A stretch of 64,000 nt of DNA from assembly GCF_014651915.1 (NCBI RefSeq), contig NZ_BMXU01000001.1, positions 1,116,001-1,180,000 of the forward strand, read 5' to 3'. Below the pieces are notes generated by a model, which was given only the letters and a program-made list of their open reading frames with translations, was not told the origin of the DNA and ran no database searches. Every line of letters begins with the position of its first letter. The first letter of the stretch is position 1. Positions 1-8,535 of the stretch are shown one piece after another. Source of the stretch: Parvularcula lutaonensis (GTDB taxonomy: Bacteria > Pseudomonadota > Alphaproteobacteria > Caulobacterales > Parvularculaceae). Made by a program: the position numbers and the translations under genes.

Positions 1-443
1 GGGCAAGGTTCCGCCATGACGCCCGCCTTCACAGACAACTGCCAGCCCTCGCCGCCTTCAACGCGCGACGTGATCGTCAGCCGCGCGACGGCGCCGATCG
101 AGGGCAAGGCTTCACCGCGAAACCCCATCGTATCGATGGTCAGGAGGTCGACCTCCCCATCGCCCGTGGCGTTGAGCTTCGATGTGGCGTGTCGCTCGAG
201 CGCGAGGGGTAGCTCCTCAGGCCCCATGCCGCAGCCATCATCGGTGACGGCGATCAGCTTGCGCCCGCCCTCTTCGATCTCGACCGCGATTCTGGTCGCC
301 CCAGCATCGAGGGCGTTCTCGACAAGTTCCTTGACGGCAGCAGCGGGCCGCTCGATCACCTCACCCGCGGCGATCCTGTTCACCGCGCCGGCAGGCAGGC
401 GGCGAATACGGGGGTGTAGACTCGCGCGTTCTGTTGGCGACAT
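1..443 (-). CDS. mutL: DNA mismatch repair protein MutL, N-terminal part (runs off the window)
   Basis: The minus-strand frame opens with ATG at 443 and is still open at base 1, giving about 147 residues of the GHKL ATPase domain. Visible MutL motifs are [10 protein letters not shown] followed by [12 protein letters not shown] (ATP-binding motif I with its catalytic Glu and Asn), DDGCGM (motif II) and HATSKL...[12 protein letters not shown] (motif III). MutL couples MutS mismatch recognition to downstream repair. The rest of the ATPase domain and the C-terminal dimerisation domain lie outside the window. It is divergent from the lipoprotein gene at 682. A GANTC site and a GTTAAC palindrome lie within about 20 bases upstream of the start, but I cannot show they are functional. 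Confidence 0.95.
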   Translation of the reverse strand, partial: MSPTERASLHPRIRRLPAGAVNRIAAGEVIERPAAAVKELVENALDAGATRIAVEIEEGGRKLIAVTDDGCGMGPEELPLALERHATSKLNATGDGEVDLLTIDTMGFRGEALPSIGAVARLTITSRVEGGEGWQLSVKAGVMAEPC

Positions 444-681
444 CCGCACTCGTTAACGCGACTCATGAAGCAGTCCCAACCACCGCGTTTTGCACAATCC
501 CAAGCGCAGCTTGCTGTGCCCAACAGAGTGGTGCGCTGGACCGCGCGCCGTGATGACACTGCCTCCCGAGCTGCAATGCAGTTGGTTGCTCGCCAAGGAA
601 AAAAATCTACACTGCCATTACTTCTGACCTTTTGCCCTATTTTGATAAAGTCTCTAATTGATCAGACCTCATCCGGGACTC

Positions 682-1638
682 ATGATGCGTTATTATCTAC
701 TTATTTCACTTATTTTCTCAGTTCTCCTTCTTTCGTCCTGCGGATCTGACGGCCAATCACTGGGACCAATTGAGAATTCGCAGTCAGCAAGCACGACGGT
801 TCTTTCCACCGCGAGAAATACGGCATTCATCGTCCCCGCGCAGAGCGAGGATTTCTTCGGAAAGGTGACGAACGACCCTCTCTACGGCCCGCGCTATGCA
901 CAGGTCGTCGTCAGGAAAGCCGACAACGTCATCGCGTCGAATGGGCCGTTCGCCTGCGACAGTAAATCGATCCTCAGCCAGTTCATGAAGGGCTTGGGCA
1001 TTCGCAGCGATGGTCAGGCTGCAGTCACCGTCAGTGTGCGGCATAGCCGGAATCCGACAGTCTATCTCGCAAAAGACCTTCCGATCTATGTGGCGACGAA
1101 AAGAGGTAACGAATGCAATGATTTCTACCTGACGAAGGCCATAACGCCCTTCGTCAAACCGCTCTCGCAGGAGACGGTCCTGCTCGAATTCGAAGTGCGC
1201 CACTCAAGGAAGGACCAGTCCAGCATCGGCGAAATCTTCTCGCTGGCCCAAGAAATATCTTCATTGGTGAGTCAGAACGCTACCGACGGTCTCGTCAGTG
1301 ACCTGACCAAATTCACCACGAGCGGCCTTGCGGAGAAAACCGAAGCGCTGCTGGCCCGCTTCAAGGATTCGACCGGCGTCATATCCGGTGCGGTCGAGAT
1401 GCCCCTCAGCCTCAACAGCCGCAACATCAGAAGCGATCGCTACACGTTTTCCCTCATCAAGCCGCAGGGTAGAAATGGCGGCATTTCCTTTGACCCCAGT
1501 CGGACCGAGGTGATCCCAATCATCCTCGAAGCGTCCTTCGCGCCCTCTATCTTCGCAGGCTGCCCGACCCACCGCATGGTGGCCGAGAACGCTGCCGATG
1601 CCGGGTCGATCACACAGCGCGCAGCTTCGATTCATTGA
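682..1638 (+). CDS. putative lipoprotein, unrecognised family
   Basis: I do not recognise this family. The protein is about 318 residues. I chose ATG 682 (685 is equally possible) because it places a typical lipoprotein signal at the N-terminus: a charged residue, a hydrophobic stretch, then lipobox LSSC with the lipidated Cys near residue 20. The remainder is a soluble domain with a few Cys and no catalytic motif I can name. No strong Shine-Dalgarno sequence precedes either ATG. The upstream 100 bases are clearly AT-richer than the surroundings. Its stop overlaps the TTG start of the next gene, so the two are probably co-translated, or they are one gene broken by a frameshift. Confidence 0.6.
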   Translation: MMRYYLLISLIFSVLLLSSCGSDGQSLGPIENSQSASTTVLSTARNTAFIVPAQSEDFFGKVTNDPLYGPRYAQVVVRKADNVIASNGPFACDSKSILSQFMKGLGIRSDGQAAVTVSVRHSRNPTVYLAKDLPIYVATKRGNECNDFYLTKAITPFVKPLSQETVLLEFEVRHSRKDQSSIGEIFSLAQEISSLVSQNATDGLVSDLTKFTTSGLAEKTEALLARFKDSTGVISGAVEMPLSLNSRNIRSDRYTFSLIKPQGRNGGISFDPSRTEVIPIILEASFAPSIFAGCPTHRMVAENAADAGSITQRAASIH

Positions 1639-2480
1639 GCGACGTTCTCGACAAGAAACTCGATGGCGAACCGATCATCACCCTGACCGAAGAAAGTCCG
1701 CAGGCGATCGGATACCGATTGAATATGCTCGACGGCAAGGCGCGCAGCGGCCAAGATATCCGTCCTGAGCTCAGCACACTTTGTGCCGAGATGCGGACCA
1801 GCTTCGAACCTTCCGCGGACCTCAACACGGTCGATCAGGAGATCATGCGCCTCGCAGTCTTGGACGAATATGTCAGCTATCGGAGCAAGCCCGAGGTGCG
1901 GCATCAGGAGTGCATCAATGATGATACGGAGCGAAAGCTCTCCCTTCTTTCCCCGTCTCAATACCGGTTGATCGGGGACAGGCCCAATGAGATCGTTGTC
2001 CGGGAGCGCATCACGGAGTTCGCGAGAACTCTCGAGCGGAACGATGAGGCTGCCATCAAGAATGCATTCTCAAGTGACGGCCGCGTGGTCATCGAAGCGC
2101 CATTCATGCTCGAAGCGGGCTATCCCAGCCAGCGCAACATGCCCCAAGCAGCAGGACTCTTGGTCGATATCGACTTCTACGGTCCCGAATACTGCCACGA
2201 GATTCCGCGTCCTAGGGACGGCTCGAGAAGCCGGACGCCGATCGGCTTTTACAAGAACATCAAGATCGAAGGCACTATCAAAGCTGTCGCCATGGTCGTC
2301 GACTATCACGACGACAACCAGGCGCTCGTTCGCGATCTCTTCTTCACGACGCCGGACATGATGTACAGGCGTTTGGACCGCGATGGATCTGCGGCGAATT
2401 CCGTGCTCGTCACCAACAAGAACTGTATCTCGGCGGATGACGTTCCGCGTTTCAAGGAGCTTGCAGGGATCGACGGATAG
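1635..2480 (+). CDS. hypothetical protein, coupled to the upstream lipoprotein
   Basis: This frame of about 281 residues begins at TTG 1635, overlapping the TGA stop of the preceding lipoprotein gene. It has no signal peptide of its own, no transmembrane segment and no motif I recognise. Scattered Cys residues suggest an extracytoplasmic fold if it is exported. The frame is also open upstream of the TTG, reading a plausible peptide (TARSFDSLSDVLDKK), so a -1 frameshift, natural or a sequencing error, could join it to the lipoprotein as one long secreted protein. There is no good ribosome binding site in front of the TTG, which fits coupling or fusion better than independent initiation. The true start is uncertain. 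Confidence 0.5.
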   Translation: MSDVLDKKLDGEPIITLTEESPQAIGYRLNMLDGKARSGQDIRPELSTLCAEMRTSFEPSADLNTVDQEIMRLAVLDEYVSYRSKPEVRHQECINDDTERKLSLLSPSQYRLIGDRPNEIVVRERITEFARTLERNDEAAIKNAFSSDGRVVIEAPFMLEAGYPSQRNMPQAAGLLVDIDFYGPEYCHEIPRPRDGSRSRTPIGFYKNIKIEGTIKAVAMVVDYHDDNQALVRDLFFTTPDMMYRRLDRDGSAANSVLVTNKNCISADDVPRFKELAGIDG

Positions 2481-2530
2481 CGGCCCCTGCAGCCTGATTG
2501 TTCACCGCGGCGGGAGACGGGAAACGAAAG

Positions 2531-3970
2531 CTACATCAGGCGGTCCTTGACCCACGGAACCAGCTGGTCTGCAGCCACGGTCTCCTGGCCGGGACGCTCC
2601 TCAGTCCATTCCTCGCGGCTTTCGATGTTCTCAGAGGCCGCCTTCCCAGCGCGCAGGTCCTTGATGGTGACCTGGTCGTTCGCGCGTTCGTCCTCGCCGC
2701 AGATGACGACGATCGGCGCGCCGCGCTTGTCAGCATAGCGCATCTGGGCCTTCATTCCTGCGCCGCCGAGATACACCTCCGCGGCGATGCCCTCTGCCCG
2801 CAGGGCTTTCGCCATGCGGTGGTAGCGCGGCATCTGGTCACTTTCGAGGGCGAGGACCACGACAGGACTGACCGGCTCGGGCAGGGCCGATTTCGATTTC
2901 AGTGCCGTCAACAGACGGCTGACGCCTACGGAGCATCCGACCGAGGGCACGTCCTGCCCCTTGAAGCGGGCAATGAGGCCGTCATAGCGGCCGCCTGAGC
3001 CCACCGAGCCAAACTGCACCGTCTGGCCCTTTTCGTTCTCGACGTCGAAGGTCAGCTCCGCCTCGAAGACAGGGCCGGTGTAATAGTCGAGGCCACGGAT
3101 GACGGAGGGGTCGAGTTTCACCCGCTCGCCATAGCCAAGCTCCGTCAGGGTGGAGATGATTTGGGCCAGCTCCTCGGTCCCCTCGGCACCGATCCTGTTA
3201 GCGGACAAGGCCTCTGCCATGTCGCCGCCTTCCATGAAGCGCAGCACCGAGTCGATCTGACCGGGCTCGAGCTTTGCGCCTTCGGTGTAGTCGCCGCTTT
3301 CATCCTTGCGGCCTTCACCGAGGAGGAGCGCAACACCGTCAGGACCAAGACGGTCGTATTTGTCCATCGCTCTCAGGACCGTGCCGGACCGGCCCTTGTC
3401 CTCGGGATCAAGACCGATGATCTCGAGCAGCCCCGTCATCACCTTGCGCGAGGAAAGCCGGATTTCGACGTCCTTGTCGTCAACGCCAGCAGCAGACAGG
3501 GCATCGATGAACATCATGATGATCTCGGCGTCCGCATGGGGCGGCGGCGCGAAACAGGCATCGGCGTCGATCTGCGTGAACTCACGGAAGCGGCCGGGAC
3601 CCGGCTTCTCGTTCCGCCAGACGGTCCCCACCGCATAACGACGATAGGGCCGCGGCAGCGCATCCATGTTCTCCGCCACATAGCGAGCGAGCGGCGCGGT
3701 CAGGTCGTAGCGCAGGCTCATCCACTGCTCGTCATCGTCCTGAAGCGAGAAAACACCGGCATTGGGGCGGTCGACATCGGGCAGGAACTTGCCCAGCGCA
3801 TCGGTGTATTCGAAGGCGGGGGTCGAGAGCGGCGCGAAGCCGTAGCTCTCATAGACCTTGCCGATGCGTTCCAGCATCAGGCGCTCGGCGATCAACTCGG
3901 CGCCTGAGCGGTCCGGGAAACCCCGGGGTTTGCGCGCCTTGGGGCGCAGCACTTTGTTCTTCTTGGCCAT
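2531..3970 (-). CDS. hisS: histidine--tRNA ligase
   Basis: Class II aminoacyl-tRNA synthetase that charges tRNA-His in the cytoplasm. The 479-residue protein has motif 2 (RNEKPGPGRFREFTQID), the histidine-specific GLDYYTG segment, motif 3 around GSGGRYDGLI and GVSRLL, and a C-terminal anticodon-binding domain (VVVLAL..., VVICGEDE). Length is within the family range though somewhat longer than the E. coli enzyme, with a basic N-terminal extension (KKNKVLRPKARKPRG). It starts at ATG 3970 and is divergent from the fructosamine-kinase-like gene, with about 60 bases between the starts. Downstream it faces the coupled hypothetical gene tail to tail, about 50 bases apart, with no obvious terminator. 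Confidence 0.97.
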   Translation of the reverse strand: MAKKNKVLRPKARKPRGFPDRSGAELIAERLMLERIGKVYESYGFAPLSTPAFEYTDALGKFLPDVDRPNAGVFSLQDDDEQWMSLRYDLTAPLARYVAENMDALPRPYRRYAVGTVWRNEKPGPGRFREFTQIDADACFAPPPHADAEIIMMFIDALSAAGVDDKDVEIRLSSRKVMTGLLEIIGLDPEDKGRSGTVLRAMDKYDRLGPDGVALLLGEGRKDESGDYTEGAKLEPGQIDSVLRFMEGGDMAEALSANRIGAEGTEELAQIISTLTELGYGERVKLDPSVIRGLDYYTGPVFEAELTFDVENEKGQTVQFGSVGSGGRYDGLIARFKGQDVPSVGCSVGVSRLLTALKSKSALPEPVSPVVVLALESDQMPRYHRMAKALRAEGIAAEVYLGGAGMKAQMRYADKRGAPIVVICGEDERANDQVTIKDLRAGKAASENIESREEWTEERPGQETVAADQLVPWVKDRLM

Positions 3971-4033
3971 GGCCCGCCGTTAGCGGCGAAGGCACGGGTT
4001 GTGAAGCACGCGAAAACGCAGGACCGTCACCTG

Positions 4034-4885
4034 ATGAGCTGGAAAGACGCCCTCCCCGCCCCAATCGCGCGTTCCGAGCTCATTGGCACGGGCTCCAGCG
4101 AGGCTGGCATCACCGTCTCGCGGCATTGGCTGGCCGATGGCAGCTCAGTTGTCAGCAAAGTCGCCTCTGGCCCAACCGAGGAGCTGCCGATCGAGGCCGA
4201 GATGCTGCGCTATCTCTCCGAACGCACGCAGCTGCGGGTTCCTGAGGTGCATTTCTCCGATGCCTCGGCCATCGTCATTGAATGGCTCCCGTCGGGGGCC
4301 CGTCTGTCGGGAACGGCGGAACACGAAGCGGCCGATGCTCTCGCAGCACTTCACGGCATCAGTGCCGACCGCTACGGCTTCGACTGGCCGACGGTCATTG
4401 CTGGTATCCCGCAGGACAATTGCTGGCAGGATGATTGGTACACGTTTTATGCAGAGCAACGGCTGGTCCCTCTCGCCCGTCAGTGCGTCACCACCGGGCG
4501 CGCAAGGTCAGACATCCTCAAGCTGACCGATAAGCTCGCCGGTCGGCTCCCGAACCTGCTTGACACGCCGAAGCCGCCGGGACTGGTGCATGGGGACCTT
4601 TGGAGCGGGAACATCATCGTGAGTCCCGATGGGTTCAGCGGCCTTATCGATCCCGCCATCTATTTCGGAGACCCCGAGATGGACCTCGCCTTCGGCACGC
4701 TTTTCGGGGCTCTTGGTGACGGCTTTTTCGCCCGTTATAGAGAGCATCGTCCGTTATCGGATGACTTCTTCGAGGTGCGGCGCGATATCTACAATCTCTG
4801 GCCTCTCCTCGTCCATGTGCGCCTTTTCGGGGGACACTACGAGGGACAGGCGATGCAAGTCCTTGAACGCTTCGCAGGGGCGTGA
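4034..4885 (+). CDS. fructosamine kinase family protein
   Basis: About 283 residues with a protein-kinase-like phosphotransferase fold of the fructosamine-3-kinase/APH type. Family landmarks are HGDLWSGN (catalytic loop with its Asp and Asn) and IDPAIYFGDPEMDLAF (metal-binding DPA segment and the Glu-Asp following). Such enzymes phosphorylate sugar adducts on protein amines, probably helping to reverse glycation. The substrate here is inferred only from family. An upstream in-frame GTG at 4001 would add 11 residues; I prefer ATG 4034 (MSWKDALPAPI), which has an AGGA about 12 bases ahead. It is divergent from hisS and faces the flgI end. Confidence 0.85.
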   Translation: MSWKDALPAPIARSELIGTGSSEAGITVSRHWLADGSSVVSKVASGPTEELPIEAEMLRYLSERTQLRVPEVHFSDASAIVIEWLPSGARLSGTAEHEAADALAALHGISADRYGFDWPTVIAGIPQDNCWQDDWYTFYAEQRLVPLARQCVTTGRARSDILKLTDKLAGRLPNLLDTPKPPGLVHGDLWSGNIIVSPDGFSGLIDPAIYFGDPEMDLAFGTLFGALGDGFFARYREHRPLSDDFFEVRRDIYNLWPLLVHVRLFGGHYEGQAMQVLERFAGA

Positions 4886-4936
4886 ACCTGATGCCCCATG
4901 GACGGCGAAGCCTTGTCTACAAGGACGACAAAGGAT

Positions 4937-4969
4937 GGGCCATGGCCGGTTTGATCCTGGCCATGGCCC
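4937..4969. terminator. inverted repeat between convergent genes, possible terminator
   Basis: GGGCCATGGCC at 4937-4947 and GGCCATGGCCC at 4959-4969 form an 11-base perfect inverted repeat with an 11-base spacer. It lies between the ends of the convergent fructosamine kinase and flgI genes. No U-tract follows on either strand, so an intrinsic terminator is possible but not demonstrated. Confidence 0.4.
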
Positions 4970-5019
4970 GCCGTCAGGGCGTTTGGGAGGTTGATCCATC
5001 CCAGGGGAGGCCCGTCGGG

Positions 5020-6111
5020 TTACTGAAGAACAATCTCCGCATGAAGAGCACCGGCAGCGCGAAGCGCTTCGAAAATCTCGATCATGTCGCGCGGCGGCAC
5101 GTCGAGAGCGTTGAGCCCTTCGACGAGGTCACGCAGCGATGCACCGCCCTCAAGCGCCGACACGGTCCTGTTCCCCCCCTCGCTCACAGCGATGCTCGTG
5201 CGCGGCAGGACCACGGTTTCTCCGGCAGCGAATGCATTGGGCTGGGAAGCGACCGGGGTCTCCGCCACGCTGATGGTAAGGGCGCCCTGCGCCACCGCGA
5301 CAGGGGCAATTCGGACATTCTCGCCAAGGACGATCGTTCCCGACCTCTGGTCGATCACGACCCGCGCTCGCCGCGCCGGGACAAGCGGCAGTTCTTCCAC
5401 CCTGGCGATGAGCTGCGCCGGTCCGAGATTGCTGGCGGGCACGTCGATGACCACCGTCCCGGCGTCGATCATCCTCGCAAGTCCCATTCGGAACTCACGA
5501 TTCAGCGCATCCTCGATCCGGCTTGCCGTGGTAAAGTCGGGATCGCGAAGCGCGAGACGAATTTCATCCATGTTGCTGAAGACGAAGGGCACTTCCTGCT
5601 CGACGCGGGCACCGCCGGCGATCGTCGCGAGGGTCGGGTTGCCTTGGCTCGCGCGGGATGCCTGGCCCTCCACGTCAAAGCCGCCGACAATCAACGGCCC
5701 CTGCGCGACGGCGTAGACCTCATTGTCAGCTCCCAGGAGAGGTGTCATCACGAGCAGTCCGCCCTGCAGGCTTTCGGCATCGCCGATGGAACTGACAGCG
5801 ACGTCGATCCGGCTTCCGGTCCTGGCGAAAGGCGGCAGGGTGGCCGTGACGATCACGGCGGCAACATTGTCCGGCCGGAAATTCTCATCCTGCATGTTGA
5901 CACCCAGGCGTTCGAGCAGGCTGAGGAGCGCTTCCTCCGTATAAGGCGAGTTCCGCAGGGTGTCGCCCGTACCGTTGAGGCCGATGACGATGCCGTAGCC
6001 GATGAGGTCGTTACCCCTCACCCCTTCGACATCGACAAGGTCCTTCAGGCGTACCGACTGGGCAGACGCCGTCGCAGCAAGAGCGAGAATGATGGTCAGA
6101 AAACGGATCAT
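5020..6111 (-). CDS. flgI: flagellar basal body P-ring protein FlgI
   Basis: Forms the periplasmic P ring around the flagellar rod. The 363-residue protein begins with a cleavable signal peptide (MIRFLTIILALAATASAQ) followed by the conserved FlgI start VRLKDLVDVEGVRGNDLIGYGIVIGLNGTGDT. It ends with the typical GASLRDLVEGLNALDVPPRDMIEIFEALRAAGALHAEI segment. Length is normal for the family. It overlaps flgL by four bases and is the last gene of the motB-flgE-flgK-flgL-flgI block, so it is separated from flgH and flgA, which usually accompany it and here lie about 16 kb away. Confidence 0.97.
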   Translation of the reverse strand: MIRFLTIILALAATASAQSVRLKDLVDVEGVRGNDLIGYGIVIGLNGTGDTLRNSPYTEEALLSLLERLGVNMQDENFRPDNVAAVIVTATLPPFARTGSRIDVAVSSIGDAESLQGGLLVMTPLLGADNEVYAVAQGPLIVGGFDVEGQASRASQGNPTLATIAGGARVEQEVPFVFSNMDEIRLALRDPDFTTASRIEDALNREFRMGLARMIDAGTVVIDVPASNLGPAQLIARVEELPLVPARRARVVIDQRSGTIVLGENVRIAPVAVAQGALTISVAETPVASQPNAFAAGETVVLPRTSIAVSEGGNRTVSALEGGASLRDLVEGLNALDVPPRDMIEIFEALRAAGALHAEIVLQ

Positions 6112-7097
6112 CGCAGGAAATTCGTGAGCCTGAGGCCGGCAAGTCGACCGGTGATCGTATAGGCGGCCTGGAGGCGGGCTTCGAGGGCCTGGGTTTCCGA
6201 AGCGGCTTCGAACGGGTCACGCCCGAGTATCGTCTCGACAGTCTCATTGGCGTCGAAAAGGAGGGCCTCCTGTCGAACCATCTCCCGGTCGATGGCGTTG
6301 CGTGCAAGACCGATGCTCGCTTCTTCCGCCGTCAGGGCGTCGCGCGCCGTCTGGGTCACTTCCGCCGAGCGGAGAAGGAAGGACGATCGCTGGTCTTCCT
6401 GCACGCGCTCGTTGAAGGCCTGCATGGCCAGGCCCTTGAAGACCTGGCGCATCGGGCCGGAGTCGGCGGTGATGATCGGCGCTAGCTGCTGCCCATCAGA
6501 GAGTTGCGCCCCAAGCGGCTGCCCGCCGAGATAGACGTTGATCTCGAAGCCGCCACCGGGAGCGAATACGGAATCGATCGCCGCTTCGACGCTGGCAGCG
6601 TCGGTCAGTGTGCCAATCGCCGCATCCACCTCTGCCAGGAAAACAGAAACATCGGCCATGACCTGTCCTGCGCCCAGGTCCCCGCCGAAAAGTGCGCGCC
6701 CGCCGAACCGGGCTTCGAGGGTGGAGAACATCGTGGCGAGGCTCGTCCGCGCCTCGGTGGCCGCGAAGCCATCGGCATCAACGCCTGCGGCAAGATCGCC
6801 TGCTGCCTGCGCGCTGACCAGTGTCGACCCTGCGAGGTCGTTCACGGTGCGTAGGGTCAGACCGGCCGTCCTGAACCGGCCCTCGAGCACATTAAGACGG
6901 GCCCGCTCAGGCTCGAACGCTTCGATCGCGGCCTCGGCACGGAGAAGGATATTGTTGTCCCCGCGGACCGCAGCGTTGACATCCTGCCGCCGCCCCGTCG
7001 CTAGTTCGGTGGCGACTTCGTCAAGGCGGGTACGGAGATTTGCGATCTGGTTACTGAATGCGGACTGGTAAAGGGCGTCGGGAGAAGTCAGGAGCAT
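6108..7097 (-). CDS. flgL: flagellar hook-associated protein FlgL (HAP3)
   Basis: Second hook-filament junction protein, exported through the flagellar type III system and lacking a signal peptide. The 329-residue sequence has the flagellin-like N-terminal coiled coil (YQSAFSNQIANLRTRLDEVATELATGRR) and a C-terminal helical half, with the conserved A.ASIGLARNAIDR segment and ending in LRLTNFLR. The start at ATG 7097 lies three bases after the flgK stop, and its end overlaps flgI by four bases, so translation is likely coupled. Assignment rests on the N/C-terminal pattern and on position directly after flgK. Confidence 0.92.
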   Translation of the reverse strand: MLLTSPDALYQSAFSNQIANLRTRLDEVATELATGRRQDVNAAVRGDNNILLRAEAAIEAFEPERARLNVLEGRFRTAGLTLRTVNDLAGSTLVSAQAAGDLAAGVDADGFAATEARTSLATMFSTLEARFGGRALFGGDLGAGQVMADVSVFLAEVDAAIGTLTDAASVEAAIDSVFAPGGGFEINVYLGGQPLGAQLSDGQQLAPIITADSGPMRQVFKGLAMQAFNERVQEDQRSSFLLRSAEVTQTARDALTAEEASIGLARNAIDREMVRQEALLFDANETVETILGRDPFEAASETQALEARLQAAYTITGRLAGLRLTNFLR

Positions 7098-7100
7098 GGA

Positions 7101-8507
7101 TCAGATCTCCAGCAGTTGGCGGAGCATTTCGTCCGCAGTTTGGATGACGCGAGCATTGGCGGCGAAGGCCTGCTCCACGAGAAGAAGCTCCTGGAGCTCC
7201 CTGTCCGTATCGACGCCGGTTTGCGCACCGACTTCGCGGGCGAAGGTCTCGCGGGCACCGCGGGCCGCCTCGCGGATACCTTCGGCACGCAGGGCCTGGG
7301 TTCCGAGCTCCGTACCGAGGGCGCCGAGGGTCTCCAGATAGCTGAGCGCACTGCTGGTCCCCGTCGCGGCGGGAAGCGGCCTGCCATTGTCGAGTTCAGC
7401 CTTGAGCGCGCCGAGTATTCCGTCGCCGGCAGATGGTCCGGCAATTACCGCACCCATTCCATCTCGAACACGGAACAACTGCCCGCCTTGCGCCGGATCC
7501 GCCGCTGCATTGACCTGCAGCCGCTGCGCGGCACTGCTGGTGCCAGCGGAGAGAACGAACAAGCCGTCCGGGCTCGTCCCATCGGCAATCGCAGACCGAG
7601 CGGCAAGTTCCGCGGCGGCTGCGTCGAGCCGGCTGGCATAGTCCTGCGCAATCACGTCGCGGACTGCGAATTCGGCGGCCAGCCCTCCGTCCTTCAGCCC
7701 TTGCAGCGTTCCCGGAGTAATGTCGTAGCCGCCGACCGTCAGCCCCGAGAAATCGCCATTGGCATAGGAAAGCTCGAAGCTCGCCGAGCCTGCTGCGGTG
7801 AAGTCGAGATATTGGGGTTCATCTCCCAGGAGGAGAAGTCCGCCTTCGGTCCGCAGCTCGATCCTGCCGCCATAGGTGCCGTTCACATTGACATCGAGTT
7901 CGGCGGCAATCTCCGACACCAGGGCCTGCTGTCTCTCGGCAACGGTTTCCAGCGCGACGCCTCGCGGGCGGAGGGCCTGCTGGTTGAGATTGTCCAGTTC
8001 GACAAGCGCGTCGTTCAGGCGGTTTACCTTGGTAGCAATGGCACTATCCGCAGCCAGGCGCATGGCCTGGGCTTCGGTATCGAGCTGCTGGAAGGTGCCT
8101 GTCACGTCCTGCGCAGCACGGAGGAATGCGAGCTGTGTGGAGCCGCTTTCAGGGGTCAGGCGGAGATCAGCTAGTGCCTGTTCAAACCTGGCGAAGGACG
8201 CGTAAAGACCATTCGGGTCTCCGGGCTCCCCAAACGCCGCGTTGATCTGCTTGAGGGCATCGGCACGAACCTCCGCGCCCCCCTGCTCCGTACCGGCACC
8301 AAGCAATTGCCGTTCGAGGTGGCCAGTCTCGGCCCGCTCGATCCCGACGGCGCGCACTCCGCCCGGCTGGGCTGCGGCGACGCTGAGACTGCGGCGGGCG
8401 TAGCCAGCGGTGTTGGCATTGGCGATGTTGAAGGACAGCACCTCGGCCCGCAGCGATGCCGCGTTGAGACCCGACAGGCTGTTCGTCATGATGGCTGAAA
8501 AGGTCAT
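7101..8507 (-). CDS. flgK: flagellar hook-associated protein FlgK (HAP1)
   Basis: First hook-filament junction protein. The 468-residue sequence opens with the HAP1 signature SLSGLNAASLRAEVLSFNIANANTAGYARR. It closes with the conserved ELQELLLVEQAFAANARVIQTADEMLRQLLEI, the two coiled-coil ends that polymerise with the hook and with FlgL. The central domain is variable. A short AAGAGA sequence about 5 bases before ATG 8507 can serve as ribosome binding site. It lies about 28 bases downstream of flgE and 3 bases upstream of flgL. Confidence 0.95.
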   Translation of the reverse strand: MTFSAIMTNSLSGLNAASLRAEVLSFNIANANTAGYARRSLSVAAAQPGGVRAVGIERAETGHLERQLLGAGTEQGGAEVRADALKQINAAFGEPGDPNGLYASFARFEQALADLRLTPESGSTQLAFLRAAQDVTGTFQQLDTEAQAMRLAADSAIATKVNRLNDALVELDNLNQQALRPRGVALETVAERQQALVSEIAAELDVNVNGTYGGRIELRTEGGLLLLGDEPQYLDFTAAGSASFELSYANGDFSGLTVGGYDITPGTLQGLKDGGLAAEFAVRDVIAQDYASRLDAAAAELAARSAIADGTSPDGLFVLSAGTSSAAQRLQVNAAADPAQGGQLFRVRDGMGAVIAGPSAGDGILGALKAELDNGRPLPAATGTSSALSYLETLGALGTELGTQALRAEGIREAARGARETFAREVGAQTGVDTDRELQELLLVEQAFAANARVIQTADEMLRQLLEI

Positions 8508-8535
8508 CGGATCTCTTCTTTCCGTCTAGAAACGA

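Noticed and set aside
465-749. Short plus-strand frame in the mutL upstream gap
   Set aside because: No ribosome binding site, no signal sequence, and it overlaps the lipoprotein start; more likely part of a divergent promoter region.
4882-6162. Long plus-strand frame opposite flgI (426 codons)
   Set aside because: It is antisense to a complete, well-conserved FlgI and has His/Arg/Asp-rich shadow composition with no motifs.
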